Assembly (NCBI GenBank): GCA_019634955.1
Contig: JAHCAK010000010.1
Span: forward strand, 1 to 64,000
Length of the DNA: 64,000 bases
Direction: 5' to 3'
Source of the DNA: Burkholderiales bacterium
GTDB taxonomy: Bacteria > Pseudomonadota > Gammaproteobacteria > Burkholderiales > Usitatibacteraceae
The number at the start of each line of letters is the position of its first letter. Within the stretch, counting starts at the first letter, position 1. The notes under the pieces were generated by a model, which did no database searches, was not told where the DNA came from, and saw only the letters and a program-made list of their open reading frames with translations. Made by a program: the position numbers and the translations under genes. Shown piece after piece: positions 41,410-51,727 of the stretch.

Positions 41410-42753
41410 TCAGAGGACGTAGCGGGAGAGGTCCTCGCTCTTCGCGAGGCCGGCCAGGCGCGCGTCCACGTAGGCCGCGTCGATCCGCACCTCGCGCGCG
41501 CCCGCGCCCGCGTCGAAGGAGATCTCCTCGAGGAGCTTCTCCATCACCGTGTGCAGGCGCCGCGCGCCGATGTTCTCGGTGCGCTCGTTCACGGCGAAGG
41601 CGATCTCGGCGATGCGGCGGACGGCGTCGGCGGTGAAGGCGAGCGCCACGGATTCCGTCGCGAGGAGCGCCTCGTACTGCCGCGTGAGGCAGGCGTCGGT
41701 GGCCGTGAGGATGCGCTCGAAATCCTCCACGGAAAGGCTGGAGAGCTCCACGCGGATGGGCAGGCGCCCCTGCAGCTCGGGGATGAGGTCCGACGGGCGG
41801 GAGAGATGGAAGGCGCCGCTCGCGATGAACAGGATGTGGTCGGTGCGCAGCACGCCGTACTTCGTCGTGACGGCCGTGCCTTCCACGAGCGGCAGGAGGT
41901 CGCGCTGCACGCCCTGGCGCGAGACGTCCGCGCCGCCCGTCTCGCCGCGGCTCGCGATCTTGTCGATCTCGTCCAGGAACACGATGCCGTTCTGCTCGAC
42001 CGCGCGCATGGCCTTGAGGCGGATCTCCTCCTCGTTCACCAGCTTGCCGGCCTCCTCGTCGGTGATGAGGCGCATGGCCTCGCGGATGCCGAGCTTGCGC
42101 AGGCGCCGCCGGCCGCCGCCGAGGTTCGCGAACATGCCCTGCAGCTGCTGCGTGAGCTCCTCCATCCCGGGAGGCGCCATGATCTCCATCGGGCCCGCGC
42201 CCTGCGCGAGGTCGATCTCGATCTCCTTGTCGTCGAGCTTCCCCTCGCGAAGCATCTTGCGGAAGCGCTGGCGCGTCGAGCCCGCCTCCGGGCCCTCCGC
42301 GGCCGGGACGCCGGGGAGCAGGGCGTCGAGCACGCGCTCCTCGGCGGCGTCCTCGGCGCGCGGCCGGACCTTCTGCATCTCCTGCTCGCGCGTGGCCTTC
42401 ACGGCCATCTCGGCCAGGTCGCGGATGATCGTGTCCACGTCCCGTCCCACGTAGCCCACCTCGGTGAACTTGGTCGCCTCGACCTTCACGAACGGGGCGT
42501 TGGCGAGCCGCGCCAGGCGGCGCGCGATCTCGGTCTTGCCCACGCCCGTGGGACCGATCATGAGGATGTTCTTGGGCGTGATCTCGCCGCGCAGGGGCTC
42601 GGGCACCTGCGAGCGGCGCCAGCGGTTCCTGAGCGCGATGGCCACGGCTTTCTTGGCGGCCTCCTGCCCGACGATGTGCTTGTCCAGCTCGTGGACGATC
42701 TCCTGCGGCGTCATCATCGACGCGGCGCTCTGCGCGTGGGTGTCTGTGGCCAT
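41410..42753 (-). CDS. hslU: ATP-dependent protease ATPase subunit HslU
   Basis: Unfoldase that feeds substrates into HslV. 447 aa (E. coli 443). I used the ATG at 42753 ([14 protein letters not shown]), which precedes the conserved [16 protein letters not shown]; an ATG at the double Met is an alternative. Walker A GPTGVGKT is at 67-74, Walker B is FLDEIDKI, and the C-terminal LSRYVL matches the tail that docks into HslV. It follows hslV in the standard order. Confidence 0.98.
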   Translation of the reverse strand: MATDTHAQSAASMMTPQEIVHELDKHIVGQEAAKKAVAIALRNRWRRSQVPEPLRGEITPKNILMIGPTGVGKTEIARRLARLANAPFVKVEATKFTEVGYVGRDVDTIIRDLAEMAVKATREQEMQKVRPRAEDAAEERVLDALLPGVPAAEGPEAGSTRQRFRKMLREGKLDDKEIEIDLAQGAGPMEIMAPPGMEELTQQLQGMFANLGGGRRRLRKLGIREAMRLITDEEAGKLVNEEEIRLKAMRAVEQNGIVFLDEIDKIASRGETGGADVSRQGVQRDLLPLVEGTAVTTKYGVLRTDHILFIASGAFHLSRPSDLIPELQGRLPIRVELSSLSVEDFERILTATDACLTRQYEALLATESVALAFTADAVRRIAEIAFAVNERTENIGARRLHTVMEKLLEEISFDAGAGAREVRIDAAYVDARLAGLAKSEDLSRYVL

Positions 42754-42778
42754 CGTCGTGCCCGGGCGGCCGGCTCGC

Positions 42779-43318
42779 TCAGAGCGTCTCGACCACGTGG
42801 TTCTGGTTCGTGTAGATGCAGATGTCGCCGGCGATCTCGAGCGCGCGCTTGACGATCTCCGCGGGGGGGAGCTCGGTGTGCTCGAGGAGCGCGATGGCGG
42901 CCGCCTGCGCGTAGGAGCCGCCGCTGCCCATCGCGACGATGCCGCGCTCGGGCTCCAGCACGTCGCCGTTGCCGGTGATGAGGAGCGAGCTCTCGCGGTC
43001 GGCAACGGCGAGCATCGCCTCGAGGCGGCGCAGCATCCGGTCGGTGCGCCAGTCCTTGGCCAGCTCGACGGCCGAGCGCAGGAGGTGGCCCTGGTGCTTC
43101 TCGAGCTTGGCCTCGAATCGCTCGAAAAGGGTGAAGGCGTCGGCCGTGGCGCCCGCGAAGCCGGCGAGGATGCGCTCGCCGTAGAGGCGGCGCACCTTGC
43201 GGGCGGTGGCCTTCACCACGACGTTGCCGAGCGTGACCTGGCCGTCGCCGCCCATGGCGACCTGGGCGCCGCGCCGGACGCTCACGATGGTGGTGCCGTG
43301 GAACGACTCGTCGGTCAT
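42779..43318 (-). CDS. hslV: ATP-dependent protease subunit HslV
   Basis: Proteasome-like threonine peptidase, 179 aa (E. coli 176). The propeptide MTDESFHG is removed to expose the first Thr of TTIVSVRR. Catalytic support residues, including the Lys in [14 protein letters not shown] (about residue 40), are present, as is [11 protein letters not shown]. hslU lies 25 nt downstream and the STAS-like gene 7 nt upstream. Confidence 0.98.
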   Translation of the reverse strand: MTDESFHGTTIVSVRRGAQVAMGGDGQVTLGNVVVKATARKVRRLYGERILAGFAGATADAFTLFERFEAKLEKHQGHLLRSAVELAKDWRTDRMLRRLEAMLAVADRESSLLITGNGDVLEPERGIVAMGSGGSYAQAAAIALLEHTELPPAEIVKRALEIAGDICIYTNQNHVVETL

Positions 43319-43325
43319 GGGGGCC

Positions 43326-44426
43326 TCAGTTGGCCTTGCGCCGGATCAGGATGGCATGGCGATTGAACCCGAAGGCTTCCAGCAACGCCGCGTTCAATTC
43401 CGAAAGATTGGAGAGGATTACCCGCTTGCCGGCGAGCTGGATCGCCTTCACGACCTCGTAGAACTGGGCGCCGGCGGCGAAGTCGATCCGCAGCACCTTG
43501 CCCATGTCGACGACGATCTCGGTGCCCGAGGCGGCGTGGGCGGCGAGGTCGGCGAACTGGTTCTGGCTGGCGGTGGAGACGACCCCCTTCAGGGAGAACC
43601 CGGCCGCGGGGGCCTCGGGCGCGGCGGGCGCGGCGGGAACGCGCGCCGCCGATTCCGCCACCGTGTTCACGTACACCGCCCAGTTGGGCGGCGACATCTC
43701 GAAGGCGACCGCGTACTCGAGGCCCAGCTCCTCGAAGGGCTCGCTCCTGCCCTGCAGCACGTAGAGCTCGAAGAGGAGCAGCCAGAAGCTGCGGACGGCG
43801 TCCGACGGCGGCTCGTTGAACGTGGCGCGAAGCACCAGCTCGAGCGAGTCGGCGTTGTTGAACCACATCGGCAGCCCCGCGCGCCGCAGCCGCTGCAGGG
43901 CCGCGGCGAGAAGCGCCGCCTCGGCGGCGGTGATCGAGGCGACCTTGCCGAAGTCGATGCGCACCGTGCCCATCTGCTCGGCGAAGGCGACGAGCTTCTC
44001 GATTTCCGGGCCCAGCTCGCCCAGGGCGTTGGGCTTGAGCGCGAAGAAATCCTTGCGCTCGCGGCTCTGCGCGCGACGGGGGTCGGAGGCGACCTCGGTG
44101 CCGCCCGCCCAGGCGGGCGGCGACTGCTCGAAGCGAACCGTGTAGAGGAGCGAGAGCGCCTCGTACTCGGTGCGGTTCTGCGTGAGCTCGAAGAGGTCGA
44201 ACAGCATGAGCCACGGCTGCTTGTTGGTGCGGCTGGCGGGGTCCCGCGTGAGCCCCTTCAGGATCGCTTCCGCCGGCGCCACGAGGTTCGCGGCGTAGAG
44301 GACGGCGGCCTCCTGCGCCGGCGGCAGGGGCGCGGAGTGGTACTCCTCGCTGCCCACGCGGCCCGCGGGGCGCTGCGCCGGCCTGGGGGCCCCGGCGTGG
44401 GGTGCGCCTGTGGTGGAGATCGCCAA
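43326..44426 (-). CDS. STAS-domain protein of unknown role
   Basis: Cytoplasmic protein of about 366 aa. I chose TTG at 44426 ([12 protein letters not shown]) because GAGGAGCGAGG lies just upstream on the coding strand. Two repeated modules are visible: [21 protein letters not shown] / PPAWAGG and [22 protein letters not shown] / PPNWAVYV, each next to a STAS-like segment ([18 protein letters not shown] and [17 protein letters not shown]). STAS domains often act in anti-sigma antagonist or transporter control, but no kinase partner is nearby. It is joined to hslVU by 7 nt, a position known for this family in Betaproteobacteria. Confidence 0.78.
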   Translation of the reverse strand: MAISTTGAPHAGAPRPAQRPAGRVGSEEYHSAPLPPAQEAAVLYAANLVAPAEAILKGLTRDPASRTNKQPWLMLFDLFELTQNRTEYEALSLLYTVRFEQSPPAWAGGTEVASDPRRAQSRERKDFFALKPNALGELGPEIEKLVAFAEQMGTVRIDFGKVASITAAEAALLAAALQRLRRAGLPMWFNNADSLELVLRATFNEPPSDAVRSFWLLLFELYVLQGRSEPFEELGLEYAVAFEMSPPNWAVYVNTVAESAARVPAAPAAPEAPAAGFSLKGVVSTASQNQFADLAAHAASGTEIVVDMGKVLRIDFAAGAQFYEVVKAIQLAGKRVILSNLSELNAALLEAFGFNRHAILIRRKAN

Positions 44427-44440
44427 GGTCGCCTCGCTCC

Positions 44441-44941
44441 TCAGGGCGGGACGGCGACGGCCTGCGTGAGCCGGTAGTAGACGACGTCGTTCTCGAGGAC
44501 GGCCATGCGGCCGGCCACGACGATGGGCTCGAAGGTGAAGTCGACGGGCTTGTCGGCGAGGACTTCCACCAGCGACTCGGGGCCGGCCGTGAGGCAGAAC
44601 GAGCAGTGCGGCGGGAAGGCGGAAAGCAGGAAGCGTTTCTGCTTCTTCGCCTGGTCGAGCGGCATCATGAAGCCGAAGAGCTTCACCTGCTGCTTGTCGA
44701 GCTCCTTCACCTCCTTCGGGAAGGCCGGGCCGAACTTCTTGTCGGGCCGCTGCACGGTCTTCGTGGATTGCAGGAGCTGCCACGGCACCGTGCCGGCCGG
44801 GGCGGGATCCGCGCCGATCCAGAAGCCGCCCTGTCCCGGCGCCTTGGCGGGATCCTGCGGCTGGACGGCCGCTACCGGCGACGCGGCGAGCACGGCGGAG
44901 AGGACGACGATCAGGCCCGGCAGGAGTTTGGTGTGCGCCAT
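44441..44941 (-). CDS. DUF3299 secreted protein
   Basis: Exported protein of 166 aa from the ATG at 44941. Signal peptide MAHTKLLPGLIVV to about residue 25 (SPVAAVQ). The DUF3299 part includes KLFGFMMPLDQ and a CSFC pair in PHCSFCLTAGPE. In gammaproteobacteria DUF3299 genes accompany an ABC ATPase and an FtsX-type permease in zinc-regulated (Zrg-like) loci, and the same companions are directly upstream here. It is 10 nt downstream of the permease gene. The function is inferred from context only. Confidence 0.82.
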   Translation of the reverse strand: MAHTKLLPGLIVVLSAVLAASPVAAVQPQDPAKAPGQGGFWIGADPAPAGTVPWQLLQSTKTVQRPDKKFGPAFPKEVKELDKQQVKLFGFMMPLDQAKKQKRFLLSAFPPHCSFCLTAGPESLVEVLADKPVDFTFEPIVVAGRMAVLENDVVYYRLTQAVAVPP

Positions 44942-44951
44942 GTTCTCCAGA

Positions 44952-46124
44952 TTATCGCTTTGCCAGCAGCGCCGCAGGGTCGCTTGAGTAGGCCTGAAGC
45001 GCGGGCACGAGGCAGGTGAACGCGCCGGCCCCGAGGACCGACGCGACGAGCAAGCCTTCGCCGGGCGCCCAGGCGAGGCCCGTGAGCGGCCACGACCCGG
45101 CATGCGAAAGCCAGATGCCGAGCGCGTGGGCGGCGCCGTGACCGAGGGCGAGGCCCAGTATAACCCCCGCCACCAGCAGGGTCACTCCCTCCGCGAGGGT
45201 GAGCGCCGCGAGCGATGCGGGCCTCGCGCCGAGGGTCCGCAGCAGGGCGAGGTCGTAGCGGCGCTCCTGGAGCGCCGAGGAGAGCGCCGCGAACAGCGAG
45301 AGCGCCGCGCTCGCCATGAGCACGATGGCGAACCAGCGCAGCGTCTCCACGCCCACGCCGGCGAGGTCGAGAAGGCGCGCCGCCTCGTAGGCAGGCGACG
45401 CCGCCTGCATCGCGGTGGTGGCGTTGATCGCGCGCGGCAGCATCGCCGCGGCGAGCGGCGTGCGGTAGCGGATCAGCAGCGCCGTGATCTCCGGCCGGGC
45501 CGGCGCATGCGCCTCATGGACGTGCCAGACGCTCTCCACGGAAGTGAGGACGAGCCGGTCGGCCACGGTGCCGGTCGGCGCAAGGATGCCCACGACCGTG
45601 TAGGGGTGCTCGCCGTGGGCCGGCCCCGCTTCGGCCAGCCCGTGGGCGCCGGTGAGCTTCGCCCCGACGACGAGCCCTTCGCGGCGCGCGACCTCCGCGC
45701 CCACGACCGCCTCCATCTCGGCCGAGAAGAGCCGGCCTTGCGCGACCGTCGCGCCATGCAGGGCCAGGAACGACTCGTCGGTGCCGACGATGCGCGAGCC
45801 GTGGAACGAGTCGCCGAGGGCGAGCGGCGTGGCCGAGGCGACCATCGGGTTCGCCTGGACCGCGCGCGCCTCCTCGAGGCCGATGTTGCCGGTGGGGACG
45901 TCCGCGTGGAACACCGTCGACAGGATGAGCTGCAGCGGGCTGCCCTTGGCGCCCACCACGAGGTCGACGGATTTCGCGTCGCGCGTGAGCCGCTCCTCGG
46001 CCTGGTCGGCCGCGAGGAGCAGGAACGCGATCGTGGCCACGCCCAGCGCGAGCATCGCCGCGTTGAGCGCGGAGAGGAGCGGGCGGCTCGCGAGGTAGGC
46101 CAGGGCCAGCCGGAAGAGGCTCAC
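44952..46124 (-). CDS. FtsX/MacB-type ABC transporter permease
   Basis: Inner-membrane permease of the mechanotransmission type, 390 aa. GTG at 46124 overlaps the ATPase stop by 4 nt (GTGA). One membrane segment at about 16-38, a large periplasmic MacB-like domain (DLVVGAKGSPLQLILSTVFH, GDSFHGSRIVGT), then three membrane segments near the C-terminus including LALLRTLGARPASLAALTL. In this family the permease does not carry solute through a channel but moves or releases lipoproteins or ligands. Histidines in the periplasmic part (WHVHEAHAP) fit a metal-linked role but prove nothing. Confidence 0.88.
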   Translation of the reverse strand: MSLFRLALAYLASRPLLSALNAAMLALGVATIAFLLLAADQAEERLTRDAKSVDLVVGAKGSPLQLILSTVFHADVPTGNIGLEEARAVQANPMVASATPLALGDSFHGSRIVGTDESFLALHGATVAQGRLFSAEMEAVVGAEVARREGLVVGAKLTGAHGLAEAGPAHGEHPYTVVGILAPTGTVADRLVLTSVESVWHVHEAHAPARPEITALLIRYRTPLAAAMLPRAINATTAMQAASPAYEAARLLDLAGVGVETLRWFAIVLMASAALSLFAALSSALQERRYDLALLRTLGARPASLAALTLAEGVTLLVAGVILGLALGHGAAHALGIWLSHAGSWPLTGLAWAPGEGLLVASVLGAGAFTCLVPALQAYSSDPAALLAKR

Positions 46125-46753
46125 AGCTCGAGCCTCCTCGCGAAGCGGTCGCGGATGCGGTTGTCGTGGGTGGCGACGAGCAGCGTGGCGCCGCAGGCCG
46201 CCGCCTGGTCGAGCAGCAGCGAGAGGGCGCGCGCGCAGTTGGCGTCGTCGAGCGCGGAGGTGGGCTCGTCGGCGAGCAGGAGCGACGGCCGGTTCACGAC
46301 CGCCCGCGCGATGGCCACGCGCTGGGCCTCGCCCACGGAAAGGCGGCTGGCGCGGGCGCCGGCCAGCGCCGCGATGCCGAGGCCCGCGAGCACCTCGTCG
46401 ATGCGACCGTCGTCGACTCGGCAGCCGGCCAGGCGCTGCGCGAGGCGCAGGTTGTCCCGCACGGACACCACGCCGACCAGGTGAAGGGTCTGGAGGACGA
46501 GGCCCACGCGACGGGCCCGGAAGGCGTCGCGCGCGGCCGGCGCGAGCCGCGTCACCTCCTCGCCGCCGACGCGGACGGACCCTTCCGTGGGCGTGGCGAG
46601 CCCGGCGATCACGTTGAGGAGCGTCGACTTGCCGCTCCCCGACGGTCCCAGCACGAGGCTCGCCTCCCCGGCCGCCACGTCCCACGACGGCACGGAGAGC
46701 ACCGTCCTGCCGTCGTAAGCGTGGCGCAGGCCCCGGATCTCGAGCATCGTCAT
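46121..46753 (-). CDS. ABC transporter ATP-binding protein (LolD/MacB type)
   Basis: ATPase partner of the adjacent permease, 210 aa. ATG at 46753 overlaps the COG0523 gene by 4 nt; an ATG two codons later is an alternative. Walker A GPSGSGKS at 36-43, Q-loop Gln88, signature LSVGEAQ at 138-144, Walker B LLLADEP at 158-164, H-loop His196. The signature has SVGE in place of SGGE, a common LolD-type variation. Confidence 0.93.
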   Translation of the reverse strand: MTMLEIRGLRHAYDGRTVLSVPSWDVAAGEASLVLGPSGSGKSTLLNVIAGLATPTEGSVRVGGEEVTRLAPAARDAFRARRVGLVLQTLHLVGVVSVRDNLRLAQRLAGCRVDDGRIDEVLAGLGIAALAGARASRLSVGEAQRVAIARAVVNRPSLLLADEPTSALDDANCARALSLLLDQAAACGATLLVATHDNRIRDRFARRLEL

Positions 46754-47745
46754 GCCACGCAGTACGCGAGGCCCTCCTCGAACAGGCGCCGGGGAATGCG
46801 CCGGCCGATGAACACCATCACGCTCTCGCGCGCCTCGCCCGGGCCCCACGGCTTGCCGGGCGTGCCGCCCATCAGCATGTGCACGCCCTGGAAGATCATG
46901 CGCCGCGGCTCGCCCTGGATGTTGAGCACGCCCTTGTAGCGCAGCAGGTCCTCGCCGTAGTTCTGCACCATCAGGGAGAGGAAGGTCTCGATCTTCTCCA
47001 TGTGCAGGGGGCGGGCGTCCTTCCAGACGAAGCTCTTCACGTCGTCGTCGTGGTGATGGTGCGTGTCCTCGAGGAACGCCGGGTCGATCTCGAGCGCAGC
47101 GTTGAGGTTGAAGCCGCGGATGTCGAGGATCTCGCGGATGTCGGTCTCGCCGAAGTGGACCTTCTTCTGGTGCGCCCGCGGGTTCATGTCGCGAAGGCGC
47201 CCCATGAGGTCCGCGACCTCTTCCTCGGCCACGAGGTCCGTCTTGGACAGGAGGATCCGGTCCGCGAAGCCCACCTGCGCGCGCGCCTCGTCGTGCTCGT
47301 CGAGGGCCCGCTGCCCGTGCTTCGCGTCCACCACGGTGATCACCGCGTCGAGCAGGTACTCGCCGTGGATGCCCTCGTCCATGAAGAAGGTCTGCGCGAC
47401 GGGCCCGGGGTTGGCGAGGCCCGTGGTCTCGATCACCACGCGGTCGAACCGGAGCTCGCCGCGGCGGCGCTTCTTCCCGAGGTCGCCCAGGATGCGCACC
47501 AGGTCGCCGCGCACGGTGCAGCAGAGACAGCCGTTGTTCATCTCGACGATCTGCTCCTCGCGGTCCTCGACCAGGATCTCGTTGTCCACGCCGGTCTCGC
47601 CGAACTCGTTCTCGATCACGGCGATCCTCTCGCCGTGCTGCTCGGTGAGGATGCGGTTGAGGAGCGTCGTCTTCCCCGCGCCGAGGAAGCCGGTGAGGAT
47701 CGTGACGGGGATGAGGTCCTTCTCGGTGCTCGGGGCGGCTGCCAT
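46750..47745 (-). CDS. COG0523 G3E GTPase, putative zinc metallochaperone (second copy)
   Basis: G3E-family GTPase thought to insert or deliver metal, 331 aa. Walker [10 protein letters not shown] at 19-27, the metal motif CLCC at 73-76, the base-recognition motif SKTD at 167-170 and a His/Asp patch (HHHH at 229-232 followed by DDD). The C-terminal CobW_C domain has [12 protein letters not shown]. Only 3 nt separate it from the previous COG0523 gene. With a Fur/Zur-type regulator upstream, a zinc-allocation role is the best guess. Confidence 0.92.
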   Translation of the reverse strand: MAAAPSTEKDLIPVTILTGFLGAGKTTLLNRILTEQHGERIAVIENEFGETGVDNEILVEDREEQIVEMNNGCLCCTVRGDLVRILGDLGKKRRRGELRFDRVVIETTGLANPGPVAQTFFMDEGIHGEYLLDAVITVVDAKHGQRALDEHDEARAQVGFADRILLSKTDLVAEEEVADLMGRLRDMNPRAHQKKVHFGETDIREILDIRGFNLNAALEIDPAFLEDTHHHHDDDVKSFVWKDARPLHMEKIETFLSLMVQNYGEDLLRYKGVLNIQGEPRRMIFQGVHMLMGGTPGKPWGPGEARESVMVFIGRRIPRRLFEEGLAYCVA

Positions 47746-47748
47746 GGT

Positions 47749-48771
<1,023 letters not shown>

Positions 48772-48784
48772 CGCGCGGGGCGCC

Positions 48785-49225
48785 TCACCGGCACGCCGCG
48801 CAAAGGCCCTGCACCGTGAGCTCGATCCGCTGCGGGACGAACCCGCGCGGCACCTTGACCGCCGCGGGGACCTCCGTCTCCTCGAGGCAAACGGTCCGCC
48901 CGCAACCCGAGCAGGTGAAGTGGGCGTGCGCGCCGCCGGGGCCGCGGCGGTTCGCGCCGAAGCGCCAGGTGCGGTCCTCGCCGGGGATGCGGTGCGCGAG
49001 GCCCGTGGCCACGAGGCGGTCGAGCACGCGATAGACCGTGACCCGGTCCACCGGCGTCACCGGCGCGAGCGCCTCCTCGACCTCGTGGTGCGTGAGCGCA
49101 TGGTCGGCTGCGAGCAGGGCCGCGAGCACGGCGCTGCGCGGCGTCGTGACGCGCTCGCCGGCCTCGCGGATGCGGCGCTGCGCCTCGACCGCCCGGGCGG
49201 CGGTGCGGTGCGATGTCCTTGCCAT
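48785..49225 (-). CDS. zur: Fur-family metalloregulator, probably Zur
   Basis: Metal-responsive repressor, 146 aa from the ATG at 49225. Winged helix with recognition segment VTVYRVLDRL at 62-71. Metal-site residues: His100 and His102 in HAHF, Cys105 and Cys108 (CSGC), Cys142 and Cys145 (CAAC). I favour Zur over Fur because it directly precedes two COG0523 GTPases and an ABC/DUF3299 set, which are typical Zur targets; the sequence alone is not decisive. It has its own promoter. Confidence 0.8.
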   Translation of the reverse strand: MARTSHRTAARAVEAQRRIREAGERVTTPRSAVLAALLAADHALTHHEVEEALAPVTPVDRVTVYRVLDRLVATGLAHRIPGEDRTWRFGANRRGPGGAHAHFTCSGCGRTVCLEETEVPAAVKVPRGFVPQRIELTVQGLCAACR

Positions 49226-49232
49226 GGGCGGG

Positions 49233-49262
49233 ATTCTAGGCCGTCGCGGGGCGCGGATGCAA
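49233..49262 (-). promoter_or_regulatory. candidate promoter of the zur-type operon
   Basis: On the minus strand TTGCAT (49257-49262) and TAGAAT (49233-49238) are separated by 18 nt, with the -10 only 7 nt from the ATG. The leader would therefore be very short or nearly absent. Confidence 0.45.
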
Positions 49263-49271
49263 CTCGGTTGC
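49259..49271. promoter_or_regulatory. dyad overlapping the zur-type promoter
   Basis: GCAAC-TCG-GTTGC is a perfect 5-bp dyad with a 3-bp centre overlapping the -35. Its layout (13-bp palindrome with an AAC/GTT core) is like a Fur-family operator, but it is GC-rich compared with published Zur boxes. Candidate autoregulatory site. Confidence 0.35.
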
Positions 49272-49278
49272 GTCTGCC

Positions 49279-50184
49279 TCAGCCCTTGCGCCGGGCCCTC
49301 GGGTGCGCCGCGTCGTAGACCTTGGCGAGGTGCTGGAAGTCCAGGTGCGTGTACACCTGCGTGGAGGCGATGCTCGCGTGGCCCAGCATCTCCTGCACGG
49401 CGCGCAGGTCGCCCGAGGACTGCAGGACGTGCGAGGCGAAGGAGTGGCGCAGCATGTGCGGGTGGACGTCCACGGGAAGGCCCGCGGCCGCGGCGCGTCG
49501 CTTGATGCGCCGCTGCACCTCCCGCGGGGAGAGGCGCCGCCCCGAGCGCCCGACGAAGAGGGCCGCCTCGCCAGGAGCGGCAAGCCGTGCGCGCACCGGC
49601 AGCCACCGGGCCAGCGCCTCCAGGGCGGGGGCGCCCACCGGCACGACGCGCGTCTTCGATCCCTTTCCCGTCACGCGCACCTCGCCGGCACCGCGGTCCA
49701 CGGCCTGCGCGTCGAGCCCGGTCAGCTCCGACACGCGCAGCCCGCAGGAGTAGGCCAGCTCGAAGAGCGCGCGGTCGCGGATGCCCGTGTCCGACTCGTC
49801 CTCGAGGGCCACCAGCCGCGAGGCGTCGTCGGGGGAGAGCGCCTCGGGCAGGGTGCGCGCCGCGCGCGGGGCGCGGATGCCCTTGCACGGGTTGGCGGGG
49901 ATCTCGCCGTGCCGCGCGAGCCAGTCGTAGAAGCCCCGCCAGGCCGAGAGCAGGCGCGCGAGGGAGCGCGGCGAGAGGCCGCCGCCGTGAAGCAGGGCCA
50001 CGAACCGGCGGATGTCGGCGGCGGGGATCGCGCCCGGGTCGCGCCCGCCGGCCAGCCGCTCGAGCACCTGCCCGTCGCGCGCGTAGGCCGCGAGGGTGTG
50101 TGCGGCCAGCCGCCGCTCGTGCTTCAGGAAGTCGAGGTAGCGCGCGAAGGCGCTAGGCGGCGGGTTCACGGACCGGCGTGACAT
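49279..50184 (-). CDS. xerC: tyrosine recombinase XerC
   Basis: Resolves chromosome dimers at dif together with XerD. 301 aa from the ATG at 50184 ([17 protein letters not shown]), which overlaps DUF484 by 32 nt; a GTG at 50169 would reduce the overlap. Catalytic set complete: Arg150 (GLRVSEL), Lys174 (GKGSK), His243, Arg246 (HMLRHSF), His269 (LGHAS), Tyr278 (QVYTHL). The dapF-DUF484-xerC order is conserved in Proteobacteria. Confidence 0.96.
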   Translation of the reverse strand: MSRRSVNPPPSAFARYLDFLKHERRLAAHTLAAYARDGQVLERLAGGRDPGAIPAADIRRFVALLHGGGLSPRSLARLLSAWRGFYDWLARHGEIPANPCKGIRAPRAARTLPEALSPDDASRLVALEDESDTGIRDRALFELAYSCGLRVSELTGLDAQAVDRGAGEVRVTGKGSKTRVVPVGAPALEALARWLPVRARLAAPGEAALFVGRSGRRLSPREVQRRIKRRAAAAGLPVDVHPHMLRHSFASHVLQSSGDLRAVQEMLGHASIASTQVYTHLDFQHLAKVYDAAHPRARRKG

Positions 50185-50830
50185 GGCGGCCCAGCGCGCA
50201 CGCGAGGAGCTCGCCGATGCGCTCGAGGTAGAGCGTGCCCATCTCCGCGTAGAAGCGCTGCGGGTCCTCCGAGGCGAGCGCGAGCACCCCGAAGGCCTGC
50301 CCCTCGCGGCGCAGCGCCACGAGCGCGAAGCTGCGCAGGTGCGGCGCGGCGTCGCCGAACCAGGCCTGGCTCTCGTAGACGGCGTGGCCGCCGCAGTACG
50401 GCGCGGCCATCCGCGCCGTGAAGTCGCGCATTTCCGCCCCCACGTCGCCGAACTCCTGGGTCTCCGGGTCGGCCTCCGCAACGCCCCACAGGCGCACCGC
50501 GACGTGCGGCACGGCGAAGTGGTCGAGGAGGTCGAGGTAGGCGACGTCCAGCGCGGCCTCCAGGCCGCCGGCCTCGATGAGCCGGCAGGCCAGCCGGTGC
50601 ACCTTGCCCGAGAGCGCGTCGTTCTCCTCGCCGAAGGCGATCAGCTCGCGCAGCTTCTCCTCGAGCAGCCGCGTCTTCTCGCGCACGGCCACGAGCTGGC
50701 GCTCGACGATGGAGACGGCGCGGCCGCCGTGCGGGTGCGGGATCTGGATGTTGACCAGCAGGTCGACGTTCTGCTCGAAGAATCCGGGGTTCTGGCGGAG
50801 GTAGTCGGCGACTTGTTCGGGGGTCAGCAA
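50153..50830 (-). CDS. DUF484 family protein (GAF-like)
   Basis: Protein of about 225 aa. TTG at 50830 is the best start: CAGGAGAACC lies upstream on the coding strand and the protein then begins [20 protein letters not shown], the family N-terminus. The N-terminal helical part includes a coiled-coil-like [19 protein letters not shown], and a GAF-like domain follows. Function unknown; nearly always between dapF and xerC. The start overlaps the dapF stop by 7 nt. Confidence 0.9.
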   Translation of the reverse strand: MLTPEQVADYLRQNPGFFEQNVDLLVNIQIPHPHGGRAVSIVERQLVAVREKTRLLEEKLRELIAFGEENDALSGKVHRLACRLIEAGGLEAALDVAYLDLLDHFAVPHVAVRLWGVAEADPETQEFGDVGAEMRDFTARMAAPYCGGHAVYESQAWFGDAAPHLRSFALVALRREGQAFGVLALASEDPQRFYAEMGTLYLERIGELLACALGRHVTPVREPAA

Positions 50831-51708
50831 GCGGGGTTCTCCTGGGGGCCGGGCGCCGCGAGGTCGATCTCGCCCTCGAAGACGCGCACGGCATCGCCCG
50901 TCATCATAACGGGCGGCAAGGGGGGCGTCATGTCGCCGGGCCCGCCCGCCCAGCGGATCACGAGCTCGCCGCCGCGAGTGGCCACCCGCACCTCCGGGCC
51001 GAGCAGGCCCAGGCGGATGCCGGCCACCACCGCCGCGCAGGCGCCGGTGCCGCAGGCGAGCGTCTCGCCCGCGCCGCGCTCCCAGACGCGCAGGCGCGCA
51101 TGGTCGCGCGAGACCACCTGCAGGTAGCCCGCGTTCACGCGGTTGGGAAACGCCGGATGGCGCTCGACGAGCGGGCCCTGGGTCGCGACCGGGGCCGCAT
51201 CCACGTCGTCGACCACCTGCACGGCGTGCGGGTTTCCCATCGACAGCACCGACAGCCGCACCTTCGCGCCCGCGACCTCCAGTTCGTAGGTGGGCGAGAC
51301 TCGCGGCGCGAGGAAGGGGATGTCGGCGGGCTCGAAGCGCGGCGGCCCCATGTCGACGGTCACCTGCCCGGACGGCTCGATGCGCGGGCGGATCACGCCG
51401 CGCGCCGTCTCGACGCGCAGCTCGTCCTTCACGGCGAGCCCCTCGTCGCGGACGAAACGCGCGAAGCAGCGCGCGCCGTTGCCGCACTGCTCGACTTCGC
51501 CGCCGTCGGCGTTCCAGATGCGGTAGCGGAAGTCGTTGGCGGGGTCGGCGGCGGCCTCGACGAGCAGCAGCTGGTCGCAGCCGACGCCGAAGTGGCGGTC
51601 GGCGATGGCGCGCACCTGCGCGGCCGTGAGCGACACGGCCTGGCGCACGCCGTCCAGCACGACGAAGTCGTTGCCCTGCCCGTGCATCTTCGCGAAGCGC
51701 AGCTTCAT
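50824..51708 (-). CDS. dapF: diaminopimelate epimerase
   Basis: Converts LL- to meso-diaminopimelate for lysine and peptidoglycan synthesis. 294 aa (E. coli 274). Cofactor-free two-base enzyme with both catalytic cysteines visible: Cys75 (EQCGNGARC) and Cys219 (ACGTGAC). [17 protein letters not shown] is the standard start. 19 nt downstream of the acyltransferase gene. Confidence 0.98.
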   Translation of the reverse strand: MKLRFAKMHGQGNDFVVLDGVRQAVSLTAAQVRAIADRHFGVGCDQLLLVEAAADPANDFRYRIWNADGGEVEQCGNGARCFARFVRDEGLAVKDELRVETARGVIRPRIEPSGQVTVDMGPPRFEPADIPFLAPRVSPTYELEVAGAKVRLSVLSMGNPHAVQVVDDVDAAPVATQGPLVERHPAFPNRVNAGYLQVVSRDHARLRVWERGAGETLACGTGACAAVVAGIRLGLLGPEVRVATRGGELVIRWAGGPGDMTPPLPPVMMTGDAVRVFEGEIDLAAPGPQENPAC

Positions 51709-51727
51709 GGGCCCGTTCCCCCGGCGC

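Noticed and set aside
49279-50184. XerC as an integrase marking a mobile island
   Set aside because: It sits in the conserved dapF-DUF484-xerC context with the normal 301-aa length and has no attachment-site repeats nearby.
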